43,409 bases of DNA, from NCBI RefSeq assembly GCF_000241325.1, contig NZ_BAEI01000038.1, positions 1 to 43,409 of the forward strand, in the 5' to 3' direction. Positions within the stretch are counted from its first letter, which is position 1. The number at the start of each line of letters is the position of its first letter. Under the pieces are notes generated by a model. The model was given only the letters and a program-made list of their open reading frames with translations. It was not told the origin of the DNA and did no database searches. The DNA is from Gordonia polyisoprenivorans NBRC 16320 = JCM 10675. GTDB lineage: Bacteria; Actinomycetota; Actinomycetes; Mycobacteriales; Mycobacteriaceae. A program made the translations under genes and the position numbers. This document shows, one piece after another, positions 14,887-23,195 of this stretch.

Positions 14887-15780
14887 GCTCTCCGACGACA
14901 GCCCGGCGATCGACACCAGCACGAACTGGCGCACCCGACCCGCCACGCGCGCAGAACAATTGGAGTACAGCGGATCGGTGAGGTGTTCGGTGAGCACGAC
15001 CTCGATCGGTCCGTGGGGACCTGTCAGGGCCACGATGATGCGGTGGTCCTCGTGCCGGACATCGAGCGGCTCGAGCGCATCGATCCGATCCTCGCCGGTC
15101 TGCTCACGCACGAAATGCTGGGCCGCCTGTACCGCGTGCGGCAGTGATGTACGGCCACGAAGCAACGAGTCGACCAGTCGTCCTTCCGTATAGTGCCGGA
15201 TCAGCATCGCGGGATCGGTTGCCGAATCGACCCGCCCGTAACAGAGTCCGTGCGGAAGCACGAGCATCGTCGCGGCAAAGCGATCACCGCCCAGATGCGA
15301 ACACTCCCATGTCCATTCGGGATAGGCCTCGGCGATCGCGGCGGTGGCGGCACGACCGCGCACCGCACAGCACTGATCGTGTTTGCCGTGGGCGCAGACC
15401 GCGACGACGGGATCGCGGGAGACCTCACCGGCCGACCCGTTGAGCGCAAGGTCCACATAGTCGGCCGGACCCGATACCTCGCCACGACGCACCGATTCGT
15501 GTCCGGGGCGGGCGTCGACGACGAACCACCGCCATCGAGGTGTCGGTGGTCGTCGGCCCGGTCTGCGGATCGCGACGATCCGCATTCCCGCCGACTCGAC
15601 GCGGCGCACGATGACGCGTCCCAGGTCGGGGTCGAGGACCGACGGCGAGGTGAGGAATGCCGACGGCCCCCACGGACCGGAGAGTTCGAGCAGCAGCCAT
15701 GAGGAGCCCGCCGACGCGGTACCGTACATCGGATCGTCACGAGCGAGGGACTGATCACTGCACGGGCGGCGATCGGTCAT
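14863..15780 (-). CDS. Sucrase/ferredoxin-like (thioredoxin-fold Fe-S) protein
   Basis: A 305-aa protein of the Sucrase_ferredoxin-like family. The central segment VAVCAHGKHDQCCAVRGRA, followed by ECSHLGGDRFA and LPHGLCYGRVD, is the family signature, with Cys/His residues that bind a [2Fe-2S] cluster in relatives such as yeast Aim32. The C-terminal part has a further Cys (YSNCSARV). The start ATG 15780 overlaps the stop of the oxygenase C-terminal frame (15777-15779) as ATGA, so the two are co-translated. In this operon it is a candidate redox partner of the oxygenase (inference). Confidence 0.88.
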   Translation of the reverse strand: MTDRRPCSDQSLARDDPMYGTASAGSSWLLLELSGPWGPSAFLTSPSVLDPDLGRVIVRRVESAGMRIVAIRRPGRRPPTPRWRWFVVDARPGHESVRRGEVSGPADYVDLALNGSAGEVSRDPVVAVCAHGKHDQCCAVRGRAATAAIAEAYPEWTWECSHLGGDRFAATMLVLPHGLCYGRVDSATDPAMLIRHYTEGRLVDSLLRGRTSLPHAVQAAQHFVREQTGEDRIDALEPLDVRHEDHRIIVALTGPHGPIEVVLTEHLTDPLYSNCSARVAGRVRQFVLVSIAGLSSESSDAGEFA

Positions 15781-17011
15781 GACTCTTGTTCTGTCTCAGT
15801 ACTTCTGGGCGCCGGTACGACGACCGCCTCGCGCAGCAGCCGACGCAGCAGGACCTCCCCGTCGGCGGCGTCGAGTCCCGGTAGCCGGTCGCCGCGCACC
15901 GCTGTCCCGCGACGCACCTCGACGAGAGCGTCCGCGCAGAATCCGGGAAAGCTCATTGTCCGATCCGGGAGGCGGAGCTCGACGCGGCCGGCGACCTCGA
16001 CCACCACTGCGGCAGCCCCTGTCGCCACTGCACCGTTCCCACCGATGCCGGGTTCGACAACGCCTCCACCGTCGCGAGGGGACGTACCGACGCCGGCCGG
16101 GTGCGATCGGCGTGCCGGTGGGCGAGTATCTCGGCGGCCCCCGCTTCGATCTCCGTGGAGCGGTCCCGCACCGCCTCGAGGGCTGCGGCCAGTGTCTTGC
16201 CGACCAGCGCCGCGGTCGCGTCCGGATCGGTGAGATCGATTCCCATGGGCAATGATTCGCGTAGTTCACGAATATCGGTGAGCTGTTCGACCACTGCTCC
16301 GAGGACGTCGAGCGCGGTGAGTGCGGCGGTGCCGATGGTGAGATGGATCGACGTGGTGCCCAACGCTCGGGCCGAATGTACCCAACCCCTGGGGAGATAG
16401 AGCGCATCGCCGCTGCGCAGGACGGTGTCGATGACGGGCGGGTCGTCGGTCCGCCGCTCGATGTCCTCGCGATGGTCGGTCCATGGTTGCGAGTCCACCG
16501 GATCGAGGTGCACCGGTGCGTGCACGGTCCAATGTTTCTCGCCGGAGATCTGGAGAACGAACACATCGTGGACGTCGTAGTGGGGATCGAATCCCCGATT
16601 GCTGGGCGGGGTCACATAGGCGTTGGCCTGCACCGGATGACCGAGATCGTCGACGAGGCCACGGACGAGGTCGATGACCGGGGGCCACAGCCGGTGTAGT
16701 CCCTGTAGGACGATCGTGGCTCCGTCGGCGAACTGCGCCAACACCTTTGCCGAGTCCACCTGGTCGGGCATCTCGGCCCCGAAACCCGCCGGACCCACAT
16801 ATCTCTCGCGGGCGAGCAGCGTGCCCTCCTTGGCCATGCGGATGAAGGGCGTGCGCACGCCGCGTTCGGCGAGGAGTTCGTCGACGACAGCGGGTGAGAG
16901 GAGGTCGACGAAGTCGCGCGGTAGATTCACCGCGCGACTCAGCAACGGCGATCGACCCCAATGCTCGCGAGCGAAGACATCGGGGTCGATCGCGATGCAG
17001 CGTTCCAACAT
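15777..17011 (-). pseudogene. JmjC/cupin 2-oxoglutarate oxygenase gene with a 1-base frameshift
   Basis: The main frame (17011-15953) encodes a ROXA/YcfD-like JmjC-type cupin. Iron ligands H144 and D146 lie in DPHYDVHD and H212 in LPRGWVHSA, with K159 in GEKHW as the 2-oxoglutarate contact. Such enzymes hydroxylate protein side chains (His, Arg, Asn). The frame then turns into nonsense (PQWWSRSP...). A second frame (GTG 16028 to stop 15777-15779) encodes a plausible winged-helix-like end (VVVEVAGRVELRLPDRT... LLRREAVVVPA-like). Adding one G to the four-G run (plus-strand C 16016-16019) joins them into about 411 aa, the usual length. The stop of this second frame abuts the next gene, which supports it. 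Either a real decay or a base-call error. Confidence 0.75.
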
Positions 17012-17020
17012 CGCTGTCGC

Positions 17021-17269
17021 TCAGGCAGTTCCGTCGGCTCCGCCGTCGTGGCCACCGGGGTTGGAGCCACCGTCGGCCGGACCTTCACCGTCTGCGGTGC
17101 CGTCGGCTCCGCCATCGTGGCCATCCGGGTTGGAGCCACCGTCGGCCGGACCTTCACCGTCTGCGGTGCCGTCGGCTCCGCCGTCGTGGCCACCGGGGTT
17201 GGAGCCGCCGTCGGCCGGTCCCTCACCGCCGGGGCCGGAGGTGGTGATGTCGTCGTCATCGAGTGCCAT
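17021..17269 (-). CDS. 82-aa acidic tandem-repeat peptide, candidate oxygenase substrate
   Basis: ATG 17269 is preceded by AGGAAGGA. Residues 1-13 are a leader-like MALDDDDITTSGP. Residues 14-36, 37-59 and 60-82 are three copies of a 23-residue unit of the form (D/G)GEGPADGGSNP(G/D)GH followed by DGGADGTA. There is no Lys, Arg, Cys or aromatic residue; each unit has one His and one Asn. At DNA level the unit is 69 bases and nearly identical. The stop is nine bases before the oxygenase start, so they are in one operon. The leader-plus-repeats layout beside a protein hydroxylase suggests a modified peptide; this is not an established family assignment. Confidence 0.75.
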   Translation of the reverse strand: MALDDDDITTSGPGGEGPADGGSNPGGHDGGADGTADGEGPADGGSNPDGHDGGADGTADGEGPADGGSNPGGHDGGADGTA

Positions 17270-17502
17270 CGGTGATCCTTCCTCGAACGGGGCGTGCCCG
17301 TACGGCACCGCCCTCACCTCCACTATGAGCACATCTTTGGACCCATGGGGCCGTCCCACCGAAATCGTCGACGGTCCGGCTCCTCGTCACGACGCCGTCC
17401 ACCAGCACGAATGCCGCTCTCCGGGCACCTCGGAATTCGTTGGTCCAACCCGCGGGTAACCCCTAGGCTGTGGCGATTCGTCGACACAGCGGAAGGCAGA
17501 AC

Positions 17503-18809
17503 ATGAGTTCCACGATCAGCGATGACCCGACACCGTCACCACCGCACACCCGGGATTTCCATCCGGGAGACATCGACGGGATCGTCGATCTCTGGGAGCG
17601 GACCGTCACGCGCCCCGCCGACGCCGTCTATTCGCTGTCGGAGGTGCTCGCGTCCTGCCGTGAGGATCATGCTCTGGTGGCTGTCGACGACAACGAGACC
17701 GTCGTCGGCGCGATCGTCGGCCGGGCCGCGCATGCTCAGGGGTGGATCGTGTTCTTCGGCGTGACACCGAGCCGTCACGATTCGACGGTGGCGAGCGCGC
17801 TGGTGAATCATCTGGCTCGCAAGATGGGACCGTTGGGGCTCGACCGCCTCTCGGCGATCGTGTCCAGCGACGAGGCCCGTTTCGACGACTATGTGCGCGA
17901 GGGCTTCTCCGCACGGGAGAACCTGCGCTATCTGGAGCGGATGGTCACCGTCAGTGCGCATGAACTGGCCGTGCTCCGTGAGCTGGGCGGCCACACTCTC
18001 CCACCGGATCTGTGGACTGCGGTGGGTGGCATGCACCGCGAGAAAGAACTCCTCGAACTGCGGCTCATCACCCCGCTCGACCGGCCCGATCTCGCCGTGC
18101 GGTTCGGCGTCGTGCCACCGCGGGCGGTGATCCTGTTCGGACCACCGGGAACCGGCAAGACCACCTTTGCCAAGGCGGTCGCCGCGCGACTCGGCTGGTC
18201 GTTTGTTGAGGTCTTCCCCTCTCGGCTGGCGGTGGACGGAGGTGGACTCGCATCGGGGTTACGGGACACCTTCGGTCGTATCGTGGAGATCAACCGGGTG
18301 GTCGTGTTCATCGACGAAGTCGAGGAGATCGCGTCCCGACGCACCGGCGAACCGGCCCACGCCGGACAGGGCGTGACCAACGAACTGCTCAAACTCATTC
18401 CCGAATTCCGTTCCAGCCCTGGCCGATTGCTGATCTGTGCCACGAATTTCATCCGTGCACTCGACACGGCGTTCCTGCGGCACGGACGATTCGACTACGT
18501 CATCCCGATCGGTCTTCCCGATCGGGAGGCCAGGGCGGCCATCTGGAACAGGTATCTGCCGCCCGCGGCGTCGACGTGGAACGCCTCGTGGCAGCCAGCG
18601 ACGGTCTGACGCCTGCCGATATCGAGTACGCTGCCCGGCGCGCAGCACAGGACGCACTCGAACGGGCCCTGCGCGACGACGCACCGGACAAGTCCGACGG
18701 TCCGTCCACCGCGGATTACCTCAACGCCCTCTCGGCGACGCGAGCGACCGTCGCCTCCGACGTGGTGGCGGATTTTCTCGACGACATCGACCAGCTCGCT
18801 CGGCTGTGA
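17503..18809 (+). pseudogene. GNAT-like/AAA ATPase fusion gene with a 1-base frameshift
   Basis: From ATG 17503 (GGAAGG upstream), residues about 15-150 resemble a GNAT acetyltransferase domain (LWERTV..., VVGAIVGRAA..., YVREGFSARENLRYLERMV). Then comes an AAA+ domain: Walker A GPPGTGKT (213-220), Walker B VVVFIDE (267-272), sensor-1 N315 (ICATN) and arginine-finger R326. Frame one ends at 18607-18609 with nonsense (WNASWQPATV). A second frame from about 18570 to 18809 gives the expected AAA lid (VERLVAASDGLTPADIEYAARRAAQDALERAL). One extra C in CCC 18562-18564 joins them into about 435 aa. It is divergent from the repeat-peptide operon and shares its 233-base promoter region. Confidence 0.75.
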
Positions 18810-18845
18810 CGACCGCAACCACGGTCGGCATCCTAAGCTGACGTC

Positions 18846-19478
18846 ATGGGCTTCACCGGTTTTCCCGAGGCTGCGTTGGACTTCTACGACGATCTCGAGA
18901 TCGACAACACGAAGGCATTCTGGACGGCGCACAAGGCCACGTACTCCTCGGCCGTGGCCGAACCGATGGCTGCGCTGACCGCAGACCTCGCCGAGGAATT
19001 CGGTGAGGCCAAACTGTTCCGGCCGTATCGGGATGTGCGGTTCGCCAAGGACAAATCTCCCTACAAGACCCATCAGGGCGCATACGTCGCGGTCGCGCCG
19101 GCCACCGGGTATTACGTGCAGATCGGTGCGCCCGGGGTCCGGGTCGGCGGGGGTATCTACGACACCTCGGCCGACCGGCTCACCGCCATCCGCGCCGCGA
19201 TCGTCAACGAACGCAGCGGAACCGAGCTGGAGCGGATCGTCGGCGAGTTGTCCGACGCGGGTTGGGAAGTCGGCGGCGACAAGCTCAAGACCGCGCCGCG
19301 GGGATTCGACCGGGATCATCCGCGGATCGATCTGCTGCGACACAAGACGATCACGGTCATGCGGGACTACGGGTTCGATCCGGTCATCCATACCGCCGAT
19401 CTCGTCGACCGCGTTCGGGTCGACTGGCGGACCACCACGCCATTGATCGAATGGATTCTGCGACACGGCAATGCATGA
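18846..19478 (+). CDS. DUF2461 family protein
   Basis: A 210-aa protein. GFTGFPEAALDFYDDLEIDNTKAFW at the N-terminus and LFRPYRDVRFAKDKSPYKTHQGAY in the first third are the hallmark segments of DUF2461 (TIGR02453), a widespread family without an assigned function. ATG 18846 follows the ATPase gene by 36 bases and could be in the same transcript. Confidence 0.88.
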   Translation: MGFTGFPEAALDFYDDLEIDNTKAFWTAHKATYSSAVAEPMAALTADLAEEFGEAKLFRPYRDVRFAKDKSPYKTHQGAYVAVAPATGYYVQIGAPGVRVGGGIYDTSADRLTAIRAAIVNERSGTELERIVGELSDAGWEVGGDKLKTAPRGFDRDHPRIDLLRHKTITVMRDYGFDPVIHTADLVDRVRVDWRTTTPLIEWILRHGNA

Positions 19479-19486
19479 GGAGACCC

Positions 19487-20989
19487 TCAGGTGTGCCGGA
19501 AGCGCGGCCACACCTGCGACCACGGCTCGTGCGGCGGGTCGCATCGCCAGATGCCGACGCCGTCCTCGTCGTTGTCGAGGTGCTCGTGGTTCCGGAAACG
19601 TACTGCGAGTGAACATGATCCGACGAGGTCCCGGAGTCCGGTGTCACCGAGGTGATCGATCAGCAGGACCGGCCCGGTTCGCGCGTCGGGCGGCGGGCCC
19701 CAGTCGTAGTAGCTCATGTGTCCCGAATACACCGGCAGCCCGGAATCGAAGCGGTCGATCGCCCCGGCCTCGCCGTAGTTGGCGGTCACCACCACGGCGC
19801 GCTCACGCTGATCGGCCGGGATCGCCGACCACACGCTGTCGACCGCTGCGGCGAACTCCGGCCACGCCACCTGTTCGCCTTGTTCCTTGTTGACCGGGTT
19901 GACGATTCCCACCAGGCCGACCGGTAGCACCGGCAGCGCGATCACGGCGTTGGAGACGACGGTGACGATCGACCCGGCGACGAGCAGCCGTCGTCGGGTG
20001 GGCGTACGTGCCCACTCCACCACCGGTTGCGCACCGGCCGCCATGAGCACGAGCAGAAGGCCTGCGGTGTAGTAGAACTTGCCGCCGGCCACGATCACGA
20101 CGACGGCCGCCAGCAGGTAGGCCGGAGCGAACAGCCTGGCATATCGGATCCGCGAATCGCGCCAGAGCGCGCACCACCCCGCCACGCAGAGGGGCACGAT
20201 CAACGGGCCGAGCAGCACCAGTTGCATCGGCACGAACAGCACCCGATCGGTGAACCCGTCATCGCCGGCGATCGAGGACGCGACCCGTCCCTGCGGAAAG
20301 TCATGTACCACTTGCCATCCGATGGTCGGCAGGGCCACGAGAACGGCGAGTACCGCGCCAACGGGCAGCCACCACGAACGCAGCACGACGCGCGGCCCGA
20401 CGACGGGCAACGTCACCGTGATGGCACCGAGCAGAATCCCGACCGTGAGTTTGTTGTCCACCGCCAACCCACTCACCAACCCGATCGGCACCCACCAGCG
20501 TGGTTCCGCGCACCGCAGCATCCGGACGACCAGCAGTGAGATCACCAACCAGGCCAGCACGTCGGTGGTGGGAGTCGACAACATGTGCCCACCCTGCAGA
20601 ACCATCGCGCTGACGGCGGCCGCGAAGGCGGCCAGCACCTGCGCCGGCGGGCCGGCCCGCAATTCCCGCGCGAGCAACGCCACGATGAGCACGGTCGACC
20701 CCGCGAGAAGTGCCGGGAGGACGCGCAGCCCCGTCGGCGAGTCCCCGAACACCGCGATTCCCACGCGTGCGAGCATCGGCGTCATGAACGGCTGGTCGAC
20801 ATACCCCCACGCCGGATGTTGACCGGCAACCCGGAAGTACAGCTCGTCGCGGTGATACCCGTAACGGCCCGACAGGGCGAGCAGAACGACGACGAGCAGC
20901 ACGGCGATGCCGGCGACCGATACCGTAGCCGGTCGCTGCCGCACCTCTGCCGTCGTCGAGGTCACCCTGTCATGATGGCCCACAGACAC
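19487..20989 (-). CDS. GT39-type membrane glycosyltransferase
   Basis: A 500-aa polytopic protein of the ArnT/PMT-like (GT39) group. The loop GRYGYHRDELYFRVAG after the first helix carries the Asp-Glu pair used for lipid-phosphate sugar transfer. About 10-11 membrane helices follow, and then a soluble extracytoplasmic C-terminal domain (from about residue 375: NKEQGEQVAWPEFAAAV...). In mycolic-acid bacteria such enzymes use polyprenyl-phosphate sugars to decorate proteins or envelope glycans. The acceptor is unknown. GTG 20989 or GTG 20965 may be the start. Confidence 0.8.
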   Translation of the reverse strand: MSVGHHDRVTSTTAEVRQRPATVSVAGIAVLLVVVLLALSGRYGYHRDELYFRVAGQHPAWGYVDQPFMTPMLARVGIAVFGDSPTGLRVLPALLAGSTVLIVALLARELRAGPPAQVLAAFAAAVSAMVLQGGHMLSTPTTDVLAWLVISLLVVRMLRCAEPRWWVPIGLVSGLAVDNKLTVGILLGAITVTLPVVGPRVVLRSWWLPVGAVLAVLVALPTIGWQVVHDFPQGRVASSIAGDDGFTDRVLFVPMQLVLLGPLIVPLCVAGWCALWRDSRIRYARLFAPAYLLAAVVVIVAGGKFYYTAGLLLVLMAAGAQPVVEWARTPTRRRLLVAGSIVTVVSNAVIALPVLPVGLVGIVNPVNKEQGEQVAWPEFAAAVDSVWSAIPADQRERAVVVTANYGEAGAIDRFDSGLPVYSGHMSYYDWGPPPDARTGPVLLIDHLGDTGLRDLVGSCSLAVRFRNHEHLDNDEDGVGIWRCDPPHEPWSQVWPRFRHT

Positions 20990-21022
20990 GTGCCGGGTGC
21001 CGTTCCCGCGTGAGCACGGCGA

Positions 21023-21775
21023 TCACAGTTGCCGCCCGATACCACTCGCGGCGACCTGCAGCGCCGCGAGCAGCCGATTGCGGTCCCGTTTGAGCGTGGG
21101 TACCACGACCCCGATGGCCGCGACCACCGACGTCGGATCGCTGACCGGTATCACCGGCACGGCCAGCGAGCAGGCTCCGGGCGACATCTCCTCGCTGGTG
21201 GTGGCGTATCGGCGTGCCCGGATGTCCTCGAGTTGACGTGCGAGGACATCCGGCGAGGTGATGGTGTGCGCGGTGATCCGCACCAGGTTCGACATCGATT
21301 CTGCGGCAACATCATCCGGTGCGTGCGCCAACAGCACCTTGCCGACGCCGGTGCAGTGCAACGGGAGCCGACTGCCGACGGTGCTGACGATCGGCACCGA
21401 GGCACGCCCGGCCATCCGCTCCACATAGAGCACCTGGGCTCCATCGCGAACCGCGAGGTGCACGGTCGCCAGCGTCGCCGCATAGACGTCGTGCAGGAAC
21501 GGCTCCGCGACCTGCTTGAGTCGGCCCGTGACCGGTGCGCGCAGGCCTGCCTCCCACAGGAGTCGACCGACCACGAACCGGCCGTCGGGACGGCGGGCCA
21601 ACGCGTCCCCGGCGACGAGTTCGGCCGCGAGTCGGTGCGTCGTCGCCACCGGCAGCCCCGAGCGCCGGGCGAGTTCGCTGAGCGTGAGCACTCGGTGGCG
21701 CTCGTCGAATGCCCCGATGATCGCCAGGACGCGCGAGGTGACGGTGGCCCCGGCGATCGAGGTGTTGCCGGCCAT
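21023..21775 (-). CDS. pcaR: IclR-family regulator of the protocatechuate operon
   Basis: A 250-aa protein with an N-terminal winged HTH (residues about 12-65: TSRVLAIIGAFDERHRVLTL..., GLPVATTHRLAAELV) and a C-terminal IclR effector domain (PIVSTVGSRLPLHCTGVGKVLLA..., GACSLAVPVIP). GGAG lies six bases before ATG 21775; an in-frame start at 21793 is weaker. It is divergent from pcaHGBC with a 15-base palindrome between them, the layout of PcaR/PcaU-type regulators that respond to protocatechuate or 3-oxoadipate. Whether it activates or represses cannot be told from sequence. Confidence 0.82.
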   Translation of the reverse strand: MAGNTSIAGATVTSRVLAIIGAFDERHRVLTLSELARRSGLPVATTHRLAAELVAGDALARRPDGRFVVGRLLWEAGLRAPVTGRLKQVAEPFLHDVYAATLATVHLAVRDGAQVLYVERMAGRASVPIVSTVGSRLPLHCTGVGKVLLAHAPDDVAAESMSNLVRITAHTITSPDVLARQLEDIRARRYATTSEEMSPGACSLAVPVIPVSDPTSVVAAIGVVVPTLKRDRNRLLAALQVAASGIGRQL

Positions 21776-21798
21776 GAGCACTCCTTCTGACACACGCT

Positions 21799-21813
21799 TT
21801 CCGCTCAGCGGAA
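21799..21813. promoter_or_regulatory. 15-base palindrome TTCCGCTCAGCGGAA, IclR-type operator
   Basis: Perfect 7-base arms around a single C, centred in the 83-base gap between the IclR start (21775) and pcaH start (21859). TTCCGC/GCGGAA arms are common in IclR-family operators. Confidence 0.65.
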
Positions 21814-21858
21814 GCCTACTCTTTCCCGGTTCACACCGACCGACCTACTGTGAGCCAC

Positions 21859-22641
21859 ATGACAGCCCTCAACACCAACCCCGACAGCGCGTCGGCGAGC
21901 CAGCGGGAGATCAGCGGTGAGATCACCGCGATCGAGACCGCATATCAGCACGCCGGCATCGAGGAGACCCAGCCGCGTCTGGACTATCCGCCCTATCGCA
22001 GCAGCCTGCTGCGCCATCCGACCAAGGACCCGCACCACGCCGATCCGGAGACCCTCGAGCTGTCCTCGCCGGTGTTCGGCGAACGTGATGTCCACAAACT
22101 CGAAGCCGACCTCACGATCGCGCATCGCGGCGAGCCGATCGGTGAGCGCATCGTGGTGACCGGTCGTGTTCTCGACGGTCAGGGCCGGCCGGTGCGTCGC
22201 CAGCTCGTGGAGATCTGGCAGGCGAACTCGGCCGGGCGCTACATCCACAAGCGGGACCAGCACCACGCGCCGATCGACCCCAACTTCACCGGCGTCGGGC
22301 GGTGCCTGACCGACGAGGACGGGAACTATCGCTTCACCACCATCAAACCCGGCCCTTACCCGTGGAAGAACCACCACAATGCGTGGCGGCCCGCGCACAT
22401 CCACTTCTCGCTGTTCGGAACCGATTTCACGCAGCGGATGATCACCCAGATGTACTTCCCGGGCGACCCGCTGTTCCCCTTCGACCCGATCTACCAGTCG
22501 ATCGTCGACGCGAAGGCACGCGAGCGACTCGTCGCCGCCTACGATCACGACGTGACCAGTCACGAATGGTCCACCGGTTACCGTTGGGACATCGTGCTCA
22601 CCGGCAGCAATCGCACCCCGCTCGACGACGAGGAGAACTGA
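21859..22641 (+). CDS. pcaH: Protocatechuate 3,4-dioxygenase beta subunit
   Basis: A 260-aa intradiol dioxygenase subunit that opens protocatechuate to 3-carboxy-cis,cis-muconate using Fe(III). The four iron ligands are visible: Y128 (GRYIHKRDQH), Y167 (KPGPYPW), H180 and H182 (AHIHFSLFG). The N-terminal cap (DYPPYRSSLLRHPTK) is typical of the beta subunit. ATG 21859 is taken; GTG 21850 is possible. It overlaps pcaG by one base (TGATG). Confidence 0.95.
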   Translation: MTALNTNPDSASASQREISGEITAIETAYQHAGIEETQPRLDYPPYRSSLLRHPTKDPHHADPETLELSSPVFGERDVHKLEADLTIAHRGEPIGERIVVTGRVLDGQGRPVRRQLVEIWQANSAGRYIHKRDQHHAPIDPNFTGVGRCLTDEDGNYRFTTIKPGPYPWKNHHNAWRPAHIHFSLFGTDFTQRMITQMYFPGDPLFPFDPIYQSIVDAKARERLVAAYDHDVTSHEWSTGYRWDIVLTGSNRTPLDDEEN

Positions 22642-23192
22642 TGACCGCCCTGCTGCCGCCCACACCCGCTCAGACCATCGGACCGTTCTACGGGTACGCA
22701 CTGCCCTTCGAGGGTGACAACGAGCTGGTGCCGCCACGCTCCCCCGGCTCGATCCGCCTGCACGGACTCGTCACCGACGGCCACGGCCAACCCATCCCGG
22801 ACGTGCTGCTCGAACTCTGGCAGGCCGACGCCGACGGCACCGTCGTGCAGCGAGCCGGATCGCTTCGCCGAGACGGGTGGACCTTCACCGGTTGGGGACG
22901 CTGCGCCACCGATGGCGCCGGCGAATATTCGTTCACCACAGTCCAACCCGGACCGATCGACGGCGCGGCACCATACTTCCTGATCACCGTGTTCGGTCGC
23001 GGCCTGCTGCATCGACTGTTCACCCGCGCCTACCTGCCAGGTCCGCTCGCCGAGGCGGATCCTTTCCTGGCCGGCGTGCCCGAGGATCGGCGCGCCACCC
23101 TGATCGCGGCGGCCGATGCCGACGGATTCCGTTTCGACCTGCGCTTACAGGGTGCCGACGAGACCGTCTTCCTCCACTACCCGGGACAGTAG
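22641..23192 (+). CDS. pcaG: Protocatechuate 3,4-dioxygenase alpha subunit
   Basis: A 183-aa protein of the same fold as the beta subunit but without its iron ligands, as normal for alpha. PTPAQTIGPFYGYALPF at the start and LHGLVTDGHGQPIPDVLLELWQ are family hallmarks. It pairs with PcaH to form the dioxygenase. The TGATG overlap gives stoichiometric translation. Confidence 0.95.
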   Translation: MTALLPPTPAQTIGPFYGYALPFEGDNELVPPRSPGSIRLHGLVTDGHGQPIPDVLLELWQADADGTVVQRAGSLRRDGWTFTGWGRCATDGAGEYSFTTVQPGPIDGAAPYFLITVFGRGLLHRLFTRAYLPGPLAEADPFLAGVPEDRRATLIAAADADGFRFDLRLQGADETVFLHYPGQ

Positions 23193-23195
23193 ACG

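Noticed and set aside
16005..16035. Programmed -1 frameshift in the oxygenase gene
   Set aside because: No slippery heptamer or obvious downstream structure is seen. A one-base loss in a G run explains the data more simply; the same applies at 18562.
17021..17269. CRISPR-like or noncoding interpretation of the 69-base repeat
   Set aside because: Units are contiguous without spacers, keep one reading frame, and follow a ribosome site and ATG.
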